Assembly (NCBI RefSeq): GCF_029784155.1
Contig: NC_073692.1
Coordinates: forward strand, 435,527,228 to 435,591,227
DNA length: 64,000 nt
Direction: 5' to 3'
Source of the DNA: Uranotaenia lowii
Taxonomy: Eukaryota; Arthropoda; Insecta; Diptera; Culicidae
How positions within the stretch are numbered: the first letter of the stretch is position 1; every line of letters starts with the position of its first letter. Of this stretch, positions 47,501-60,733 are shown piece after piece. Below the pieces are notes generated by a model, which worked only from the letters and a program-made list of their open reading frames with translations, was not told the DNA's origin and did no database searches. Position numbers and translations under genes: made by a program.

Positions 47501-50500
47501 AAAACGATTCCATCTAGCCCTGGTTCTGGTGTTTTGTGCCAGTTTTGAGTGCGCACAGTCTAAACTAGCAAAAACTTGTTTTAATTCAAGCAGTTTTCTG
47601 CTTGAGTTTTAAGTAAATTTTTTTTAGAATTTCGAAAAGAAATATATAAATTTTTACTCTGAATTCTGAATCTGAATTCTGAATCTGAATTCTGAATCTG
47701 AATTCTGAATCTGAATTCTGAATCTGAATTCTGAATCTGAATTCTGAATCTGAATTCTGAATCTGAATTCTGAATCTGAATTCTGAATCTGAATTCTGAA
47801 TCTGAATTCTTAATCTGAATTCTGAATCTGAATTCTGAATCTGATTTCTGAATCTGAATCCTGAATTCGGAATCTGAATTCTGAATCTGAATTCTGAATC
47901 TGAATTCTGAATCTGATTCTGAATACTGAATTCTGATTCTGCATTCTGAATCTATATTCTGAATATAAATCTCAAATTTGAGTTATGAATCTACCCAATT
48001 CGTCCTACTTTCCAATTCTTCCCAGCGGTGGAGTCAATGGGTTAATTTTAAAGTTCTGGTTGTCAAATTTTGCTATTTTTCATCTAAATCAGGAACATCG
48101 AAAATGTATTACGAACAACAAAAAACAGTCCACTGGGCTAATGATATTAATAAGATTGTAATGAAATACAGAACAAATCTAACACTCGTTTCAGGTTATG
48201 AAAATGAAATATCAACCAAGCTCCCTGTGCAAGTCGGAATGCAAATAACCTAGGGACAGGTGTGCCATTTTTATACTTCAACAAATGAATGACCATTTCG
48301 CTTGGTGTTTCTCCTTTGGAAGTCTTGCTGAATTCAAACGAATTTCGATCGAAAAATATTTTCTAAAACCAACAAAACTTCAACAGAGTGGCAGGCAGGA
48401 AATTTCCGGTTTTCTGTATTACCAAATTTATGCACCGAAAATCGGGGATCGTGCTCGATCGAGGAACAAGTTTTTCGTTAAACCTGGTTCGGCGACGAGA
48501 CGTCCCACACCCAAAATCGAATGAAACCAAACCATCGAATGGAGTGGATCGAAAAATTTGTTTAGAAGATAATTCCGAAACTTCTAGCTTCAGCTAATGG
48601 AGGACCGCTTCACCTGAACCGGTCTGGCTGGCTGGACAATCTATTCATATCAAACGAGAGAGAACCCCGAAGAAAGTTTCCAAATATCCCAAGTCCCAAG
48701 TCCGCTGGTTTTAGTCCGACTAAGCTGGTCTGGTCCGGTGCCACAGTAAGGATGAGAGGTACACCAGCAACTCAAACTCTGACGGTGTGTCGCTCGGTGG
48801 CAACTGTGGAGGCATAAATTACCGATATCGGTGAGTTGAACGTATTTGTTTTCATGAGAGATTATCGAAAAATATATGAATTCCACCTCCTCGAGTGAAG
48901 AACAGGTTATATTTTCGGAATCAGTAGGAGTTGACCCAACAAGTTTTTGTTTTCAAAAAATACGCATTATGTACGGAATTTTTTTGCGCTGAAATTTTCG
49001 GGGAAAGTTAAAAATTTTCAAAATAATTTCTTATTGTAATGAAGTCCGTTTTATCCGAAAAGTTTTTCGTCTAATTGAAGTACCTGATGAAGAAAATGTG
49101 GCTTTTTGTTTCGGTTGTGAAAGTTTCATCGAAAATTTCGTGTTAAAGATAATAAATCTTCATTTCAAGCAATATAATAAAATTAGTATGTTTGAGGTGC
49201 GCGAGGGAGTTCAACTGTGAATAGACTCTGTGTTGAAATTGTGTACCGGAAATTTGTTGAAATCAAAGTGTCTTAAAAATAAAATTAAGTGCGGACAGAA
49301 AAGGATCATGAAGTGGAAAAATGTCTTTATTTGATTTCGTTCGAGCCTAGGAAACGAAGGTGGAAATGTGTTCCAGTTATTTGCTGATGCCGTTTAAACC
49401 TTTCAAATTGGTGAGTTCGTTCCTTTTTATTCTTGTTTTTAATGTCTTTCTATGTCCCCAAACAACAAAGTTTCAGAGAGTTGATTCGTGAAAAGTGATT
49501 TGATATATTTTTCAATCGTTGAAATGAGTTGATATTGAATTTGATAAGAACATAGAAGCGCATTTTCTTACATGCGCTGTGTAACGCTGTTAATTAAATA
49601 TTTTTTCCCCGTGGTTATCATAGCTTGCTTTGCTGCGATGCGACCGTATGAGTTATTCGCTATTTGTTGTTTGTAATGCATAAAAAGCCTTTGGCTAAAT
49701 CTGGGTTATTGAATGGTACATTCTTGTCCTATTATACATTTATGCCCATTGAATGTTTTCAACAACTTGGACCTTGCAGGACCAAATAGAATATGAAAAT
49801 TCAAAAGTCATCAACTGCTCCTTCCTTCATAGAGAAATACCAAGTTAAGAAAAAAAATATTTTGATTTTTATATGAACAATGAATAAATATCATCAGGTA
49901 AGAACTTTTATATTCATCCATATTATTTTATTTATAATTTTTGGCATTGAAATCTTTAAACAAGGAAAATATTTTAAAGGTTTCAGTGCCCTATTAATCA
50001 TATTTTTTCTCTTTAAACTCTTTTCAAGAGCGAGTATTGGCGCTATAACCATGGTCGATGACCCGGGATGATGGTACAAAGAATTCAAAGGATTGTAAAA
50101 TTATTAGGGAAATTTTTCCTTAATAATAGTACTGATAACTTTTGGATTTCTATGTATAAAAACCTCATTTCCAACCATTGAAGGAAGCATGGCAAGGTCC
50201 AACATCAAGAAGCATAGAAATATCTTAGCGTCTATGCTTCCAACGAATAAACATTAAATAAACACGGGAACGTATGGTACTGTTGTCCACGTTTCTTCCT
50301 CCCTTGTGTTCCAGTTGTCTTTGCGTCCAATACTGCACAGTGGGCCCGGCCGTGTCAAAATGAGTAGTAAATGTATTTTTGCTACTCACCGGGATGCTGA
50401 CAAGATCTGGCTGTGTATGTATCATAAGCATAAGCAAGCAAAAAATACGCATTATGTACAATGTTTAAAGCACTATATACACGTGTTTGTATGGTTGTCC

Positions 50501-53500
50501 GCGGCTATATGTCTGTCTGTAGTTTCGACGTTGCTGCATCGAAAACAGATAATAAAAATTGGTCGTTGATCTGTCTGCTATTCAAAAATTCAAATCAACG
50601 TGGCCACCGAATACGGCGATTGCGGAGGCCGGGGATGACCGGCCTCCACGACAGCACAGAGGCCTTCCCTCCGAGACAACATTCGGGGGTTCGACGAGTA
50701 CTGAAAAGCCGTCTCTAGCTGACGAGCCTCCAAAATTAAAAGCTTCGAAAAAATGTCACCATGAGCAGGCAACCTTTTTTCAGTCAATACATCGAAGGCC
50801 TTCCAAGATGCGTGAATATTTCATTCGGGCGTTTTCGAAGGGCAAGTGGATGATTGGAGCCTAAAAGATGGGTGCATTTGAGGCTACGATCGGAGTGGAA
50901 TGTTGGTTGGTGTGTCTGACAGACAGGGAACTGGAACTGGTCATGTTTGCGAGACGGACACACTGCGCAAATGGAACCGGAATCCCGAATGAGGAAAACG
51001 AGTTTTTCTGAAATCCACGGGGATGATTGGCGAAATTCGGGATTTTATGTCGCCATTTTTTTTTTCGGGGGCATGTTGGCAAATGCCAGTGACTTGTTTG
51101 TCTCAAATGCGCCATGCGCAAGGTTCAAATAATTGAATTTGAAGTATTTTCTTTGAGCGTTTGTAGTTTTTTACTGCAAATAATCTGGTTAAGGTTGAAA
51201 ATTCTTACACAAAACTCAATTCTAACCTTCTTGAGACGGTTTAAAAAAAAAGATTCTTCATAATAATGTGCTTTCTTAAAAATCTCTAAAATTAAAAAAT
51301 GAGAATTTTTACGTTAAACATATTCAAAGTATAAATTTAGGCGTTTACAAAGCCCAGCAAATGATTGTTTTGACACTAAACTTACTAATGACTATTAACT
51401 CCTATTATAATTGTTTTTTCGCAAATGTTTCTACAAGACTATTTTCAAATTCAAAATGCAAAACCTTTTCCGTTAAAACTCTTTTGTTTCTCATTCGATT
51501 TTTACAAATTTTATAGTTTTGGACAATTTTGTAACGTGACTCGAATATGATTCTCAGACAATATTTAGCTACAATCATTTACTTTAAAGTTATTCAAAGT
51601 CGAAGATTTTTTTTTTTGACTGTAAGTCAGATAGTAAGTGCTCGAAAAAACTTCACTTAATACCTGAGAAAGCTGAAATTAGAAGCTATATGTTGCACAT
51701 ATGGAAATATTTTAAAAAAAATTCTTATGATTATGGCAACAAAAAACGTAAACGAGTGGTGTAAAAACCGTCCTTTTTAATTAATCAACTGCCAAAACTG
51801 TCCCAGTCACAATAGGAAATTTTCGAAAATTGAATTGGAAAGTTGGTTTAATTTGTGACATTTTGGCGTCTTATGATTTATAAAACACGAAGCATAGAAT
51901 TTCAAACGACTTTGCGAAGGTTTAGTCGTTTTTCGAGCTTTTTATCAATCTGCATTTTCTGAGACGAGTTTAGCAACTTCATTTGATTTTGCACTGGATT
52001 TTGAGTATGTTAACGCCATAAAACTATGTGCAAAAGGAAAGAAATTTTACACTGGTTTTATTTCAGATTCAGACTTCAGATTCAGATTTTAGATTTAAGA
52101 TTCAGATTTAAGATTAAGATTTTAGATTCATATTTCAGATTCAGATTTCAGATTCAGATTTCAGATTCAGATTTCAGATTCAGATTTCAGATTCAGATTT
52201 CAGATTCAGATTTCAGATTCAGATTTCAGATTCAGATTTCAGATTCAGATTTCAGATTCAGATTTCAGATTCAGATTTCAGATTCAGATTTCAGATTCAG
52301 ATTTCAGATTCAGATTTCAGATTCAGATTTCAGATTCAGATTTCAGATTCAGATTTCAGATTCAGATTTCAGATTCAGATTTCAGATTCAGATTTCAGAT
52401 TCAGATTTCAGATTCAGATTTCAGATTTCAGATTCAGATTCAGATTTCAGATTCAGATTTCAGATTCAGATTTCGGATTCAGATTTCAGATTCAGATTTC
52501 AGATTCAGATTTCAGATTCAGATTTCAGATTCAGATTTCAGATTCAGATTTCAGATTCAGATTTCAGATTCAGATTTCAGATTCAGATTTCAGATTCAGA
52601 TTTCAGATTCAGATTTCAGATTCAGATTTCAGATTCAGATTTCAGATTCAGATTTCAGATTCAGATTTCAGATTCAGATTTCAGATTCAGATTTCAGATT
52701 CAGATTTCAGATTCAGATTTCAGATTCAGATTTCAGATTCAGATTTCAGATTCAGATTTCAGATTCAGATTTCAGATTCAGATTTCAGATTCAGATTTCA
52801 GATTTCAGATTCAGATTTCAGATTCAGATTTCAGATTCAGATTTCAGATTCAGATTTCAGATTCAGATTTCAGATTCAGATTTCAGATTCAGATTACAGA
52901 TTCAGATTTCAGATTCAGATTTCAGATTCAGATTTCAGATTCAGATTTCAGATTCAGATTTCAGATTCAGATTTCAGATTCAGATTTCAGATTCAGATTT
53001 CAGATTCAGATTTCAGATTCAGATTTCAGATTCAGATTTCAAAATTCAGATTTCAAAATTCAGATTCAGATTTCAGATTCAAATTTCAGATTCAGATTTC
53101 AGATTCAGAGATATTTTCACAAAGTGATCCTTTAAAATCCCTAAAAGAAAACAAGCTGTAGGAGAACAAACTATGAGAGATTTTTTAAGGTTTTCAGCAT
53201 CTACCCATCAAGAGAAACTTTGTTAAAAAACCTTGAACGATATAAAATATCAACATATTTATAATTGAAATACTAATGATTTGTATTTCTTCTGAGGCTT
53301 GGGCTGGATTGGTTCTAGTTCCAAATGTGATTTTAATCTTTTATGTATCTCGTTATTTTCCATCAAGAATCCTTATGTTGCCTACACAAAGGCGTTAAAT
53401 TTAGGCTGTTTATTAACATAAACTTTAAAAGGAAAGAAGTAAAACTTCAAAACTTACCAATCGAAAGGGCAATGAAAGGCTTGGCCGGATTAGGCGCGAT

Positions 53501-53644
53501 GTTCAATCCTTCAACGATGGCACGGATCGGGTTGTGGGTGAGCTTGGCGAACTCAGATATCGGCACGTTCCATGTGGTTCGTTTATTTCCGGTCACGCTT
53601 CGGTGTTTGAATTGGTAAGCCGCTAGTTCTTGCAAATCTTTCAT
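44522..53644 (-). CDS. TAT: Tyrosine aminotransferase (3 coding exons)
   Basis: A PLP-dependent enzyme that transfers the amino group of tyrosine to 2-oxoglutarate, the first step of tyrosine breakdown. Exons (minus): 53644-53458, 45737-44941, 44866-44522; 1329 nt, 442 aa, the expected size, and phases agree. Fold-type I features in order: WNVPISEFAKLTHNPIR, GDPTTFGNL, GYGPAAGF, Asn201 in NPSNPCG, Asp229 and Tyr232 in ADEIYE, Schiff-base Lys262 in GGLTKRF, VPGWRLGW, and substrate-carboxylate Arg in YFRIVL near the end. The ATG at 53644 is the first in frame; the open frame extends 13 codons further without an ATG. The first intron is 7.7 kb and full of satellites. Confidence 0.93.
47659..47963. 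repeat. 13-bp satellite, unit CTGAATTCTGAAT
   Basis: About 23 tandem units, each with an EcoRI-type GAATTC, homogeneous up to about 47850, then with point changes. The period is 13. Its reverse complement (ATTCAGAATTCAG) differs by one base from the unit of the 52063-53109 array. Confidence 0.95.
49366..49410 (+). CDS. Possible first coding exon of an unknown plus-strand gene
   Basis: ATG at 49366 opens 15 codons (MCSSYLLMPFKPFKL) ending exactly at a strong donor (TTG then GTGAGT). The 5' flank looks like an insect 5' UTR (A-rich, GTTGAAATTGTG). No partner exon could be identified, and it would be antisense within the TAT intron. Weak. Confidence 0.2.
52063..53109. repeat. 13-bp satellite, unit ATTCAGATTTCAG
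   Basis: About 80 tandem units over 1.05 kb, degenerate at the left edge (52063-52140) and very regular after it, with a few phase slips (52430, 52800, 53040). It lies in the TAT intron in the orientation opposite to the array at 47659. Because 13 is not a multiple of 3 and the unit lacks stops, it creates a spurious 369-codon open frame. Confidence 0.97.
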
Positions 53645-55089
53645 AGTCACCAACGCTAGCTGTTTGTTCTTCGACGAATCCACCGGTGAAAAAAACTAAA
53701 TTTTGAAAACTGAGGTTGTTTAACTATGAAAGTTTGTTTTCTAAAGTTTTTGTTTTTTTTTCAGCTAATTGGCCAAGCTGTTGTTCGCGCACTTAACTTT
53801 GAAGGTCTTTTTTCCCCAAGCCTATAATGGTTAATTGTCTTTGGCACTCGGAAGCACTACACCCAGTCTTTGAGTCCTCGTGGCGGAAGTAACACTTGGT
53901 TCACACTTTTCACCTAGGAACGATCGGCAACACTCGGCAGCACGCAAGCATGTCCAGCATGATTGGTCCAAGGTTCTCGTATTGCGCCAGGATGATGGAG
54001 AACTAATTCAACACACGGTGGAAAATATCTTCAAATGCCACGCGACAAAACGGCGCTATCTTTTAGTTGTATCCTTTTTTAATAAACACTTTTCTTTGAA
54101 TCTCTAGCAGTGCTGGAGGGGCACTTTCTTGCCGGTTTCGATACCAAAGGGGGTCTGTTTCTATGCTGAGGTTGAGTTTTCAACTAATCCATTCCACGGG
54201 GTGGAGGTGGGCTTTTATAAAGCTTCTCGGACGGCGACCGATCGGATTTATGACGAGGAATCACAGCTTTTCTCCTCCCTCTGTCGTACATTGATTGGGT
54301 GGTATTGGTGGGGCCGTGCGCGACTCTTTGATATATGGATCGACAGTCCCCAGAAAAGCTCTGGAAGATGTTGCCGACCAGGGCGAGCTTTTCCCTCCCC
54401 TGGGTGCATGCTGCCACTGCTGCTGATGATGTGCACTTTGTTGCCGGGATGATAGTCGGGGAACAAGTATTATAGAAATTCATACCTGTTGGGAACAAAG
54501 TACGATCGTCAGAATGCATTTAAGAAGTATGTGTCACCAACCCAAGAATTTCATTCCAAAGCTTCAAAATATCAATTTATACAAATTAGGGTACAAACTT
54601 TCAATCAAACAAGTAAATAAATTCAACAAAGGTACGAAAGGTTGAATTATATTTCAATTTTCAAAAAATCAATCATAGATCATTTACAATTCCAGGTTCT
54701 TTAAGACTTGACTTGGAAAACCCATTTCTAATAAAAACTGCTGTGGTTCTTAAAATTAGAGTAAATAAAACAAATCGTATTCGAGGTATGTATATATAAA
54801 CATCTAATAGGTAAACAATCTCAACAGATAAAATGCATTGTCGTTCCCTGAAGAAAATATACGACATAATTTTGGTTGTATACATTGAGGCGTATTTTTA
54901 TTGGACTTCGAACATAATCTTATAAAACAATTTTCATTTAACCTGTGCTTTCAGTTCGATTTCACGAGACATCTTATTATCGAAATAAGATTAATTAACA
55001 ATTACTGACACGCGGACTTTGGGGATTATGGTTCAAGTTTTTGAATTTGAACTCCAAATAAGAAACACGAATTCCCATACAAAGGCTGG
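53645..55089. other. TAT upstream region
   Basis: Between the TAT start codon and the LINE. It contains the candidate TATA box at 54211-54219 and probable 5' UTR below it. 54220-54480 is relatively GC-rich; 54540-55080 is AT-rich. No protein-coding gene recognised on either strand. Confidence 0.4.
54211..54219 (-). promoter_or_regulatory. Candidate TATA box of TAT
   Basis: Minus-strand TATAAAAGC lies 570 bp upstream of the TAT start codon, with an initiator-like TTAGTT about 30 bp further down (near 54187). The stretch between it and the ATG would be a 5' UTR, perhaps with an intron ending at the TTTAG near 53694. Confidence 0.4.
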
Positions 55090-55099
55090 TTGCAAATAT

Positions 55100-56816
55100 T
55101 ATTTTATTTACATAGTATTCCGTCTCACGACATAACTTGACGAACATAATTCCTAAAATTCACTCGGTTCATAGCAACCGTTCTCCAATTTCTCGGGCAC
55201 CCCACGTTCGCCAGATCACGCTCCACTTGGTCTAACCACCTCGCTCGTTGCGCCCCCGCTCGTCTTGTTCCTACCCGATTCGTAGCGAACACCTGTTTTG
55301 CAGGACAGTCGTCCGGCATTCTCGCAACATGTCCCGCCCAGCGTATCCGGCCAGCCTTCACCACCTTCTGGATACTGGGTTCGCCGTAGAGGCGCGCGAG
55401 CTCGTGGTTCATCCTTCGCCTCCACACTCCGTTCTCCTGTACGCCGCCAAAGATGGTTCTTAACACTCGTCGCTCGAATACTCCGAGTGTACGCAGGTCC
55501 TCCTCGAGCAATATTCATGTCTCGTGCCCGTAGAGAACAACCGGTCTAATGAGCGTCATATACAGGTTACACTTCGTGCGAGGGCTAAGTCTTCTCGACC
55601 GCAGTTGCTTGTGGAGTCCATAGTAGGCACGACTTCCGCTGATAATTCGCCTCCGGATCTCACGGCTGTTGTCATTGTCTGCGGTCACCAGTGAGCCGAG
55701 ATAGACAAAGTCTTCGACTATCTCCAGCTCGTTGCCGTCGATCGTGACCTTGTTATTACTGGACAAGCGGGTTCGGTCGGTCTCGGATCCGCAGGCCAGC
55801 ATGTACTTCGTCTTGGACGTATTAATCATCAACCCAATCCTTCCTGCTTCGCGTTTCAGTTTGCGGTAGATCTCCTCCACCGCCGCAGATGATCAGCCGA
55901 CTATATCAATGTCATCGGCAAAGCAGATAAGTTGACTGGATCTGTTGAAAATCGTGCCCCGCATTTCGCCCACCGCTCGTCGAATAACACCTTCTAGCGC
56001 CACGTTGAACATCATGCAGGATAGACCATCACCTTGTCGAAGCCCCCTGCGCGATTCGAATGAACTCGACAATTCACCCGAAATCCGCACACAGCACTGC
56101 GTTCCTTCCATCGTCGCCTTGATCAGTCTGATCAGCTTCCCGGAAAAGCCGTTCTCGTCCATGATTTTCCATAGCTCGTTACGGTCGATCGTGTCGTATG
56201 CGGCTTTGAAGTCGATGAATAGATGATGCGTAGGGACTTGGTGTTCACGGCATTTTTGGAGGATTTGCCGCAATGTGAATATCTGGTCCGTCGTAGACCG
56301 TCCCTCCATGAAGCCGGCCTGATGACTTCCCACGAATCTGTTTGCTTGTGGCGTTAGGCGGCGGAGTAGGATTCGGGACAACACTTTGTAGACGGCATTG
56401 AGGACAGAAATCGCTCGGTAGTTCTCACAGTCCAATTTGTCGCCCTTCTTGTAGATGGGGCATATTACCCCCTCCTTCCACTCCTCCGGTAGCTGTTCTA
56501 TGTCCCAGATCCGGATTATCAACCGATGTAGGCAATCGGCCAACCTGTCCGGGCCCATTTTGATGAGTTCAGCTGCGATGCCATCCTTCCCAGCCGACTT
56601 GTTTCTATTCAGCTGGCGAATGGCTTCCTTAACTTCACTCATCGTTGGGAGTGGCTCCTCTTCGTCGTTGGCTACGCCGGCGATGTACCTTCCCCCACCG
56701 TCTTGATCTCCTGCATGTGCGCCGTTCAGGTGTTCATCGAAGTGCTGCTTCCACCTTTTGATCACCTCACGATTGTCCGTCAGGATACCCCCGTCCTTAT
56801 CCCGGCACATTTCGGC
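55100..56816 (-). pseudogene. 5'-truncated LINE, reverse transcriptase with two stops
   Basis: Flanked by a perfect 10-bp target duplication TTGCAAATAT (55090-55099 and 56817-56826), with a short AATAAAATAA-rich 3' end at 55100. On the minus strand it reads from AEMCRDKDGGILTDNREVI through the RT domain (KGDKLDCENYRAISVLN, FIDFKAAYDTIDR, RRGLRQGDGLSCMMFN, ICFADDIDIVG) to a C-terminal region (YLGSLVTADND, GVFERRVLRTIFGG, GRIRWAGHVARMP). The endonuclease is missing by 5' truncation. TGA stops interrupt after DIVG (about 55892) and after HET (about 55514), both fitting single-base changes (CGA to TGA, TGG to TGA). Confidence 0.93.
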
Positions 56817-56826
56817 TTGCAAATAT

Positions 56827-58524
56827 AGAATCAGAATAACGAATTGGATGATGATATGACAAAAAAGTGTTGTAGGGTAAAAAAAAATATCCCCTTTCAA
56901 AACTTATCCAAAAAGTACGTATGACATGTATTCTTCCAGATGGCAAACAAATATGTGCGATAAAAAAGAAATTATATTCATCAAGTTATGTTTAATAAAA
57001 AAAAAATAAAAATGGAACTGGAAAAACTGCATTTCTAACTTGTGATGTATGTGATGTGGTGATGTAGTCAGTATTTCGTTGCAAAGTTCATTCGTACATT
57101 TTAAATTTTATCTTTATTAAAATATTAATTTATCATCATTCGCATCACTGCCTAATAGTGAAGGCATCGAAGAAAACAGCTAAACTCCACTGAGTAAGGG
57201 GGGATGATACGGTAGCGTTCGGAGTTATACACAATCCGTGAGAAAATTCTCCTTAGACTTTCATGAAAAATTGAAATTATTATTTATAATTTAATCAGGC
57301 TTTTCTTATAAACATTACTAAGGTCACCTCAAACTGCTAGTCGAAAAATGGCAAGCGTTTCCTGTTCGAAGGCGTCCTGTCCCATAAAGAAAATTTTCCA
57401 CAACCTTTCTGTTGTACACATTAAGACACATTTTTGCTCTACTTCGATTGGAATCTCATTCAGCAGCTTTGTGTTACTTTCGGGTAAATTTCGTGAGCCA
57501 TGATTATCAAAAAAATTAAAAAGTGTTCAAATTTAGGAACACCGATGCCGAATTAACGTTAACAATCGAAACCGAGAACCTTACCAGTTGATGAAAGAGG
57601 TTGAAAATTGTAAATTTTGCGAAAGTTTTATTTGTAAAATAGGTTTCCAAATTCAACCGGAAATCATTATATCATCCATACTATGGTTCATCAAGCATCG
57701 CATACTATTTTTGCCTGATAAGTTTGAAAAATTGCCCATTTTTAAAAATTTGTTTATTTTATGTCACTTTAATCATTTATGTATGTACCTTTTGTAACTT
57801 TTGTCAATTTTGTGGTTTCATCATTTTTATTTCCATTTTTCAACACCACCATATCGATGGTTTTCTTCAGGGACAAACAGTGTTTCACTCTTTTTCAGGC
57901 ACCGTATGGTGATTTCGCATGGTTGACAAAAACAATCTTAAAGAAAATTATGGAATGAAGAAGTTTATGCTAACCGCTTGAAATTTCGGATTTTACAAGG
58001 AATGACCCGTTAAAGCCTATGTATAATAACTATGTATAATTTTGTTAACTTTATTATTCATGAAAACGCATTCAAAGAATATGATCAGTTAGCAAATTTC
58101 AGTTTGACTTGGAAATTTGCTACGGTATGTAAACGTAAGCAACCAACGAGTATCTACCTATTGGTTGGAAATTAAGCCTCAAAGTTTGGAAAAACTTTGT
58201 GGATAAAACAGAACTGAGGAGAATGCATTCCTCATACCAATTCAAATGTAATATTTTCGGAATATTACAATATCTGTTTAAAACCTCACGCTTTCCTATA
58301 TTTTGGCACCGCTGTTCTGAGTGGACGGTTCTCCTAGTCAACAATAGGTGGCACCACACGCTGCACTCCACGTTTATTGTTTCTGAAGGGCAGATAAAAA
58401 AATGAGCAACTTGTGTCCATAACATTGGAAAAGGACTCTGCAAAAACTTAAATAAAATTAATTTGTATCAAATACATAACTTCGTTTGTAAATCCTGTTA
58501 AACAGTAAAAAAGTTTAAAAAAAA
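56827..58524. other. Intergenic, no gene recognised
   Basis: AT-rich sequence between the LINE and NDUFAF6. Short frames (57588-57797, 58120-58443) have no conserved features. The last 100 bp should contain the NDUFAF6 promoter, but no TATA box or strong initiator stands out. Confidence 0.5.
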
Positions 58525-59517
58525 ATGTTAGCCACACGTCTGTGGTGTAGGGTAGGTATTAAATTTTGCACCCGATATCAATCGCGCTCGGCATCCGGTT
58601 CTATTTCGACGGAATCAGCCGCTCAAAATTACTGCGCCAAGCTGGTTCGGTGAGTTTAACAAAACTATTTATCAATTAAAAATAATATGAAATCTATCAA
58701 CTTTAGGCAATTTGATAAGGAAAATTTCCTGTGCACACTTCTGTTGAAAAATCCTGGCCGGAGAAGTGCGCTTGCCATTCGAGCTTTCAATGTAGAAATC
58801 GCGCGCATAACGGGTTCCGTTTCCGATGATAAGATAGGTCAAATGAGGCTCAAGTTCTGGGAAGAAACGGTTGACAAATTGTACCGCGAGGATCTGAAGC
58901 ACGTTCCGGATCAGCCGGTTGTGCAGGAAATCAAGCAAGCTATCGACAAACATCGGCTCACCAAAAGATACTTTCAAAGGTTGGTAACGGCTCGTTGGAA
59001 CAGTAATCTTCGGTTTGTAACTTCCAAACAGCTGGAGGAATACGTTGAAAACTCGGTATCGAGTGTGTACTATCTGCTGCTAGAAGCACACGGAGTAAGG
59101 AATGTTCATGCCGATCACGCCGCTTCCCATCTGGGTAAAGCTCAAGGCATCGTCAATCTACTTAGATCCATTCCCTATCAGGAGCGGCGTAATGTAGTTC
59201 CAATACCACAGGAAGTGCTGATACAGCACGGTGTTAGTCAGGAGCGGATTATACGGAATAGGAAAGACGATAAAGGTGTGGAGGAGGTCGTATTTCAGTT
59301 AGCCTCTTCGGCTCATCAACATTTGGAAAAGGCGCGCAATCTTTGGGAATCTGTACCGAAACAGGCTCGGCCAGTACTGTTACCCGGTGCGGCGACGGGG
59401 CGCTTCCTGGAACGACTCCGTCGAGCAAATTTTCACTTGACCGATCCAAATCTGCTTAAGAGCGATTCGGCGCTTCCACTGGTCATTTATTGGAATCACT
59501 TTCGAGGAAAGTTTTAG
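58525..59517 (+). CDS. NDUFAF6: NDUFAF6 / sicily: mitochondrial complex I assembly factor (2 exons)
   Basis: Squalene/phytoene-synthase-like protein required to assemble respiratory complex I. Exons 58525-58649 and 58707-59517 (57-bp intron, GTGAGT...TTTAG), 936 nt, 311 aa, near the usual length. The first exon gives an Arg/Ser-rich, acid-poor N-terminus (MLATRLWCRVGIKF...) that fits a mitochondrial presequence. Then YCAKLVRQFDKENFL, KNPGRRSALAIRAFNVEIAR, YLLLEAHG, HAASHLGKAQGIVNLLRSIP and a C-terminal helix ending VIYWNHFRGKF follow the family pattern. The Asp-rich DxxxD motifs of true synthases are absent, as known for this family. Confidence 0.92.
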
Positions 59518-59691
59518 GTTTGTTTAGGTGAGTCTTGTTAATATTTTTTAATAGCCCTATAAAATTTATCTGTTGATCGATTTTTATTAATTCAACTAAA
59601 AGAAATAATGTCCCGTACATTTCCATTTAATTTAGGAGGATACGAAAGATGTGATAGATTCAATTAATATATTTGGTCGCAAACATAAAAA

Positions 59692-60733
59692 TTAACTTTG
59701 CTGCTCAAGGGATTTCTCCGAGTCACTTTTGCCTATTTCTTGAAATGATTTCTCACTATCTACTTTTGTAACTTCCGAGGGATTTACAATTGCTTGGATG
59801 GATTTGTCGTCACCATTAGGTCCTTTCGGTAGTGCCCCTTTTCTCATAGGGAGCACTTCAAGGAGTGTTTCCTGCCATGGTTTGCCCAATTGAATCTTCA
59901 TCAAGATTTCGAATACTAAAATGAAAAGAGTATAAATAATAGGAAAATTTGCCAAATTTCGTTGATATCTTACCTTGATTGATGGTGAGAATTGTCCTAG
60001 TTTTAATTACAATATGTTCACTCAAAGGCAAACGGGCATGCCGTATGCCCATCTCGCTAGCCAACGTGTGACAGTGGCCCTTGTGTTGATTGTGGTCCAC
60101 CAATCCCCCGATCACGTACACGTGATCCTTCTCCAGCGTGGTGAGCACATTGTCCGATTCACTCGTCAGATACACCAACTTGTCTCGATTGTACAAATCC
60201 AAAAACGATTCGCCGCTAAACCGAACGTCCCAATGCTGATAACCGTCGTTCCGTTTGAGATGCTTTTCTACCGCCCCACCCGGTTTGATTCCGGTGAAGT
60301 GAAGCGGAATCGGCTTCTCAGACCGCCGATTCATGGTGTAGATCCGCAGCAACTGCTTCACGCATTTGGCCACATCCTTGTCGATCATCATGCCATCGAA
60401 GCTCAGATCCACCACTACCGAGATGTCCGATTTGCTGTAATCGATTTTGTTCCGCTTCAGCTCCTTCCGGCTAGGGCCGTTCCGGGTGGGTAGCCCGGCT
60501 GCAATCGCCTTCAGCTTTCGTTCCCGCATCTTTTCCTTTTCCTTGAGCCGTTTTTCCTTTTTCTTAATTTCCCACTGTTGCAGTTTGAGTAGCTTTTTCC
60601 GTTGTCGTTTGGACATCGGTGGTTCGCCTGGATCCTCGTTTTGGTTAGTCTCATGTTTGGTGGCCTCATCCGGCTGTTGTACTTTCTCGATAACGCTCGG
60701 CAGGACCGTATCAACGTCCGGTGATTCGTTCAT
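59692..60733 (-). CDS. TRMT10A: TRMT10A-type tRNA (guanine-9-N1) methyltransferase (2 exons)
   Basis: A SPOUT-fold enzyme that methylates G9 of tRNAs using SAM. Exons (minus) 60733-59974 and 59915-59692, 984 nt, 327 aa, like human TRMT10A. A Lys-rich basic helix (SKRQRKKLLKLQQW...KEKRLKEKEKMRERK) at about 40-75 precedes the catalytic domain: VVVDLSFDGMM, YTMNRR, YLTSESDNVL, the knot signature VIGGLVDHNQHKG with the conserved Asp, ARLPL, and LTINQ joined across the intron to VFEILMK. ATG at 60733 is chosen; the frame extends 18 codons upstream without an ATG. It converges with NDUFAF6, 174 bp between stops; a minus-strand AATAAA at about 59583 lies in the gap. Confidence 0.93.

Larger units (their letters stand above)
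45738..53457 (-). other. TAT intron 1 (7.7 kb)
   Basis: Donor GTAAGTTTTG, acceptor TTCTCGGCAG on the minus strand. Besides the two 13-bp arrays (separate entries) it contains a TATA-like TTTATATAC on the minus strand at about 46770, a perfect small hairpin GGAGGCCGG/CCGGCCTCC at 50624-50647 and several AT-rich tracts. Short open frames (for example 49880-50071) lack conserved features. A possible plus-strand exon lies at 49366-49410. Confidence 0.7.
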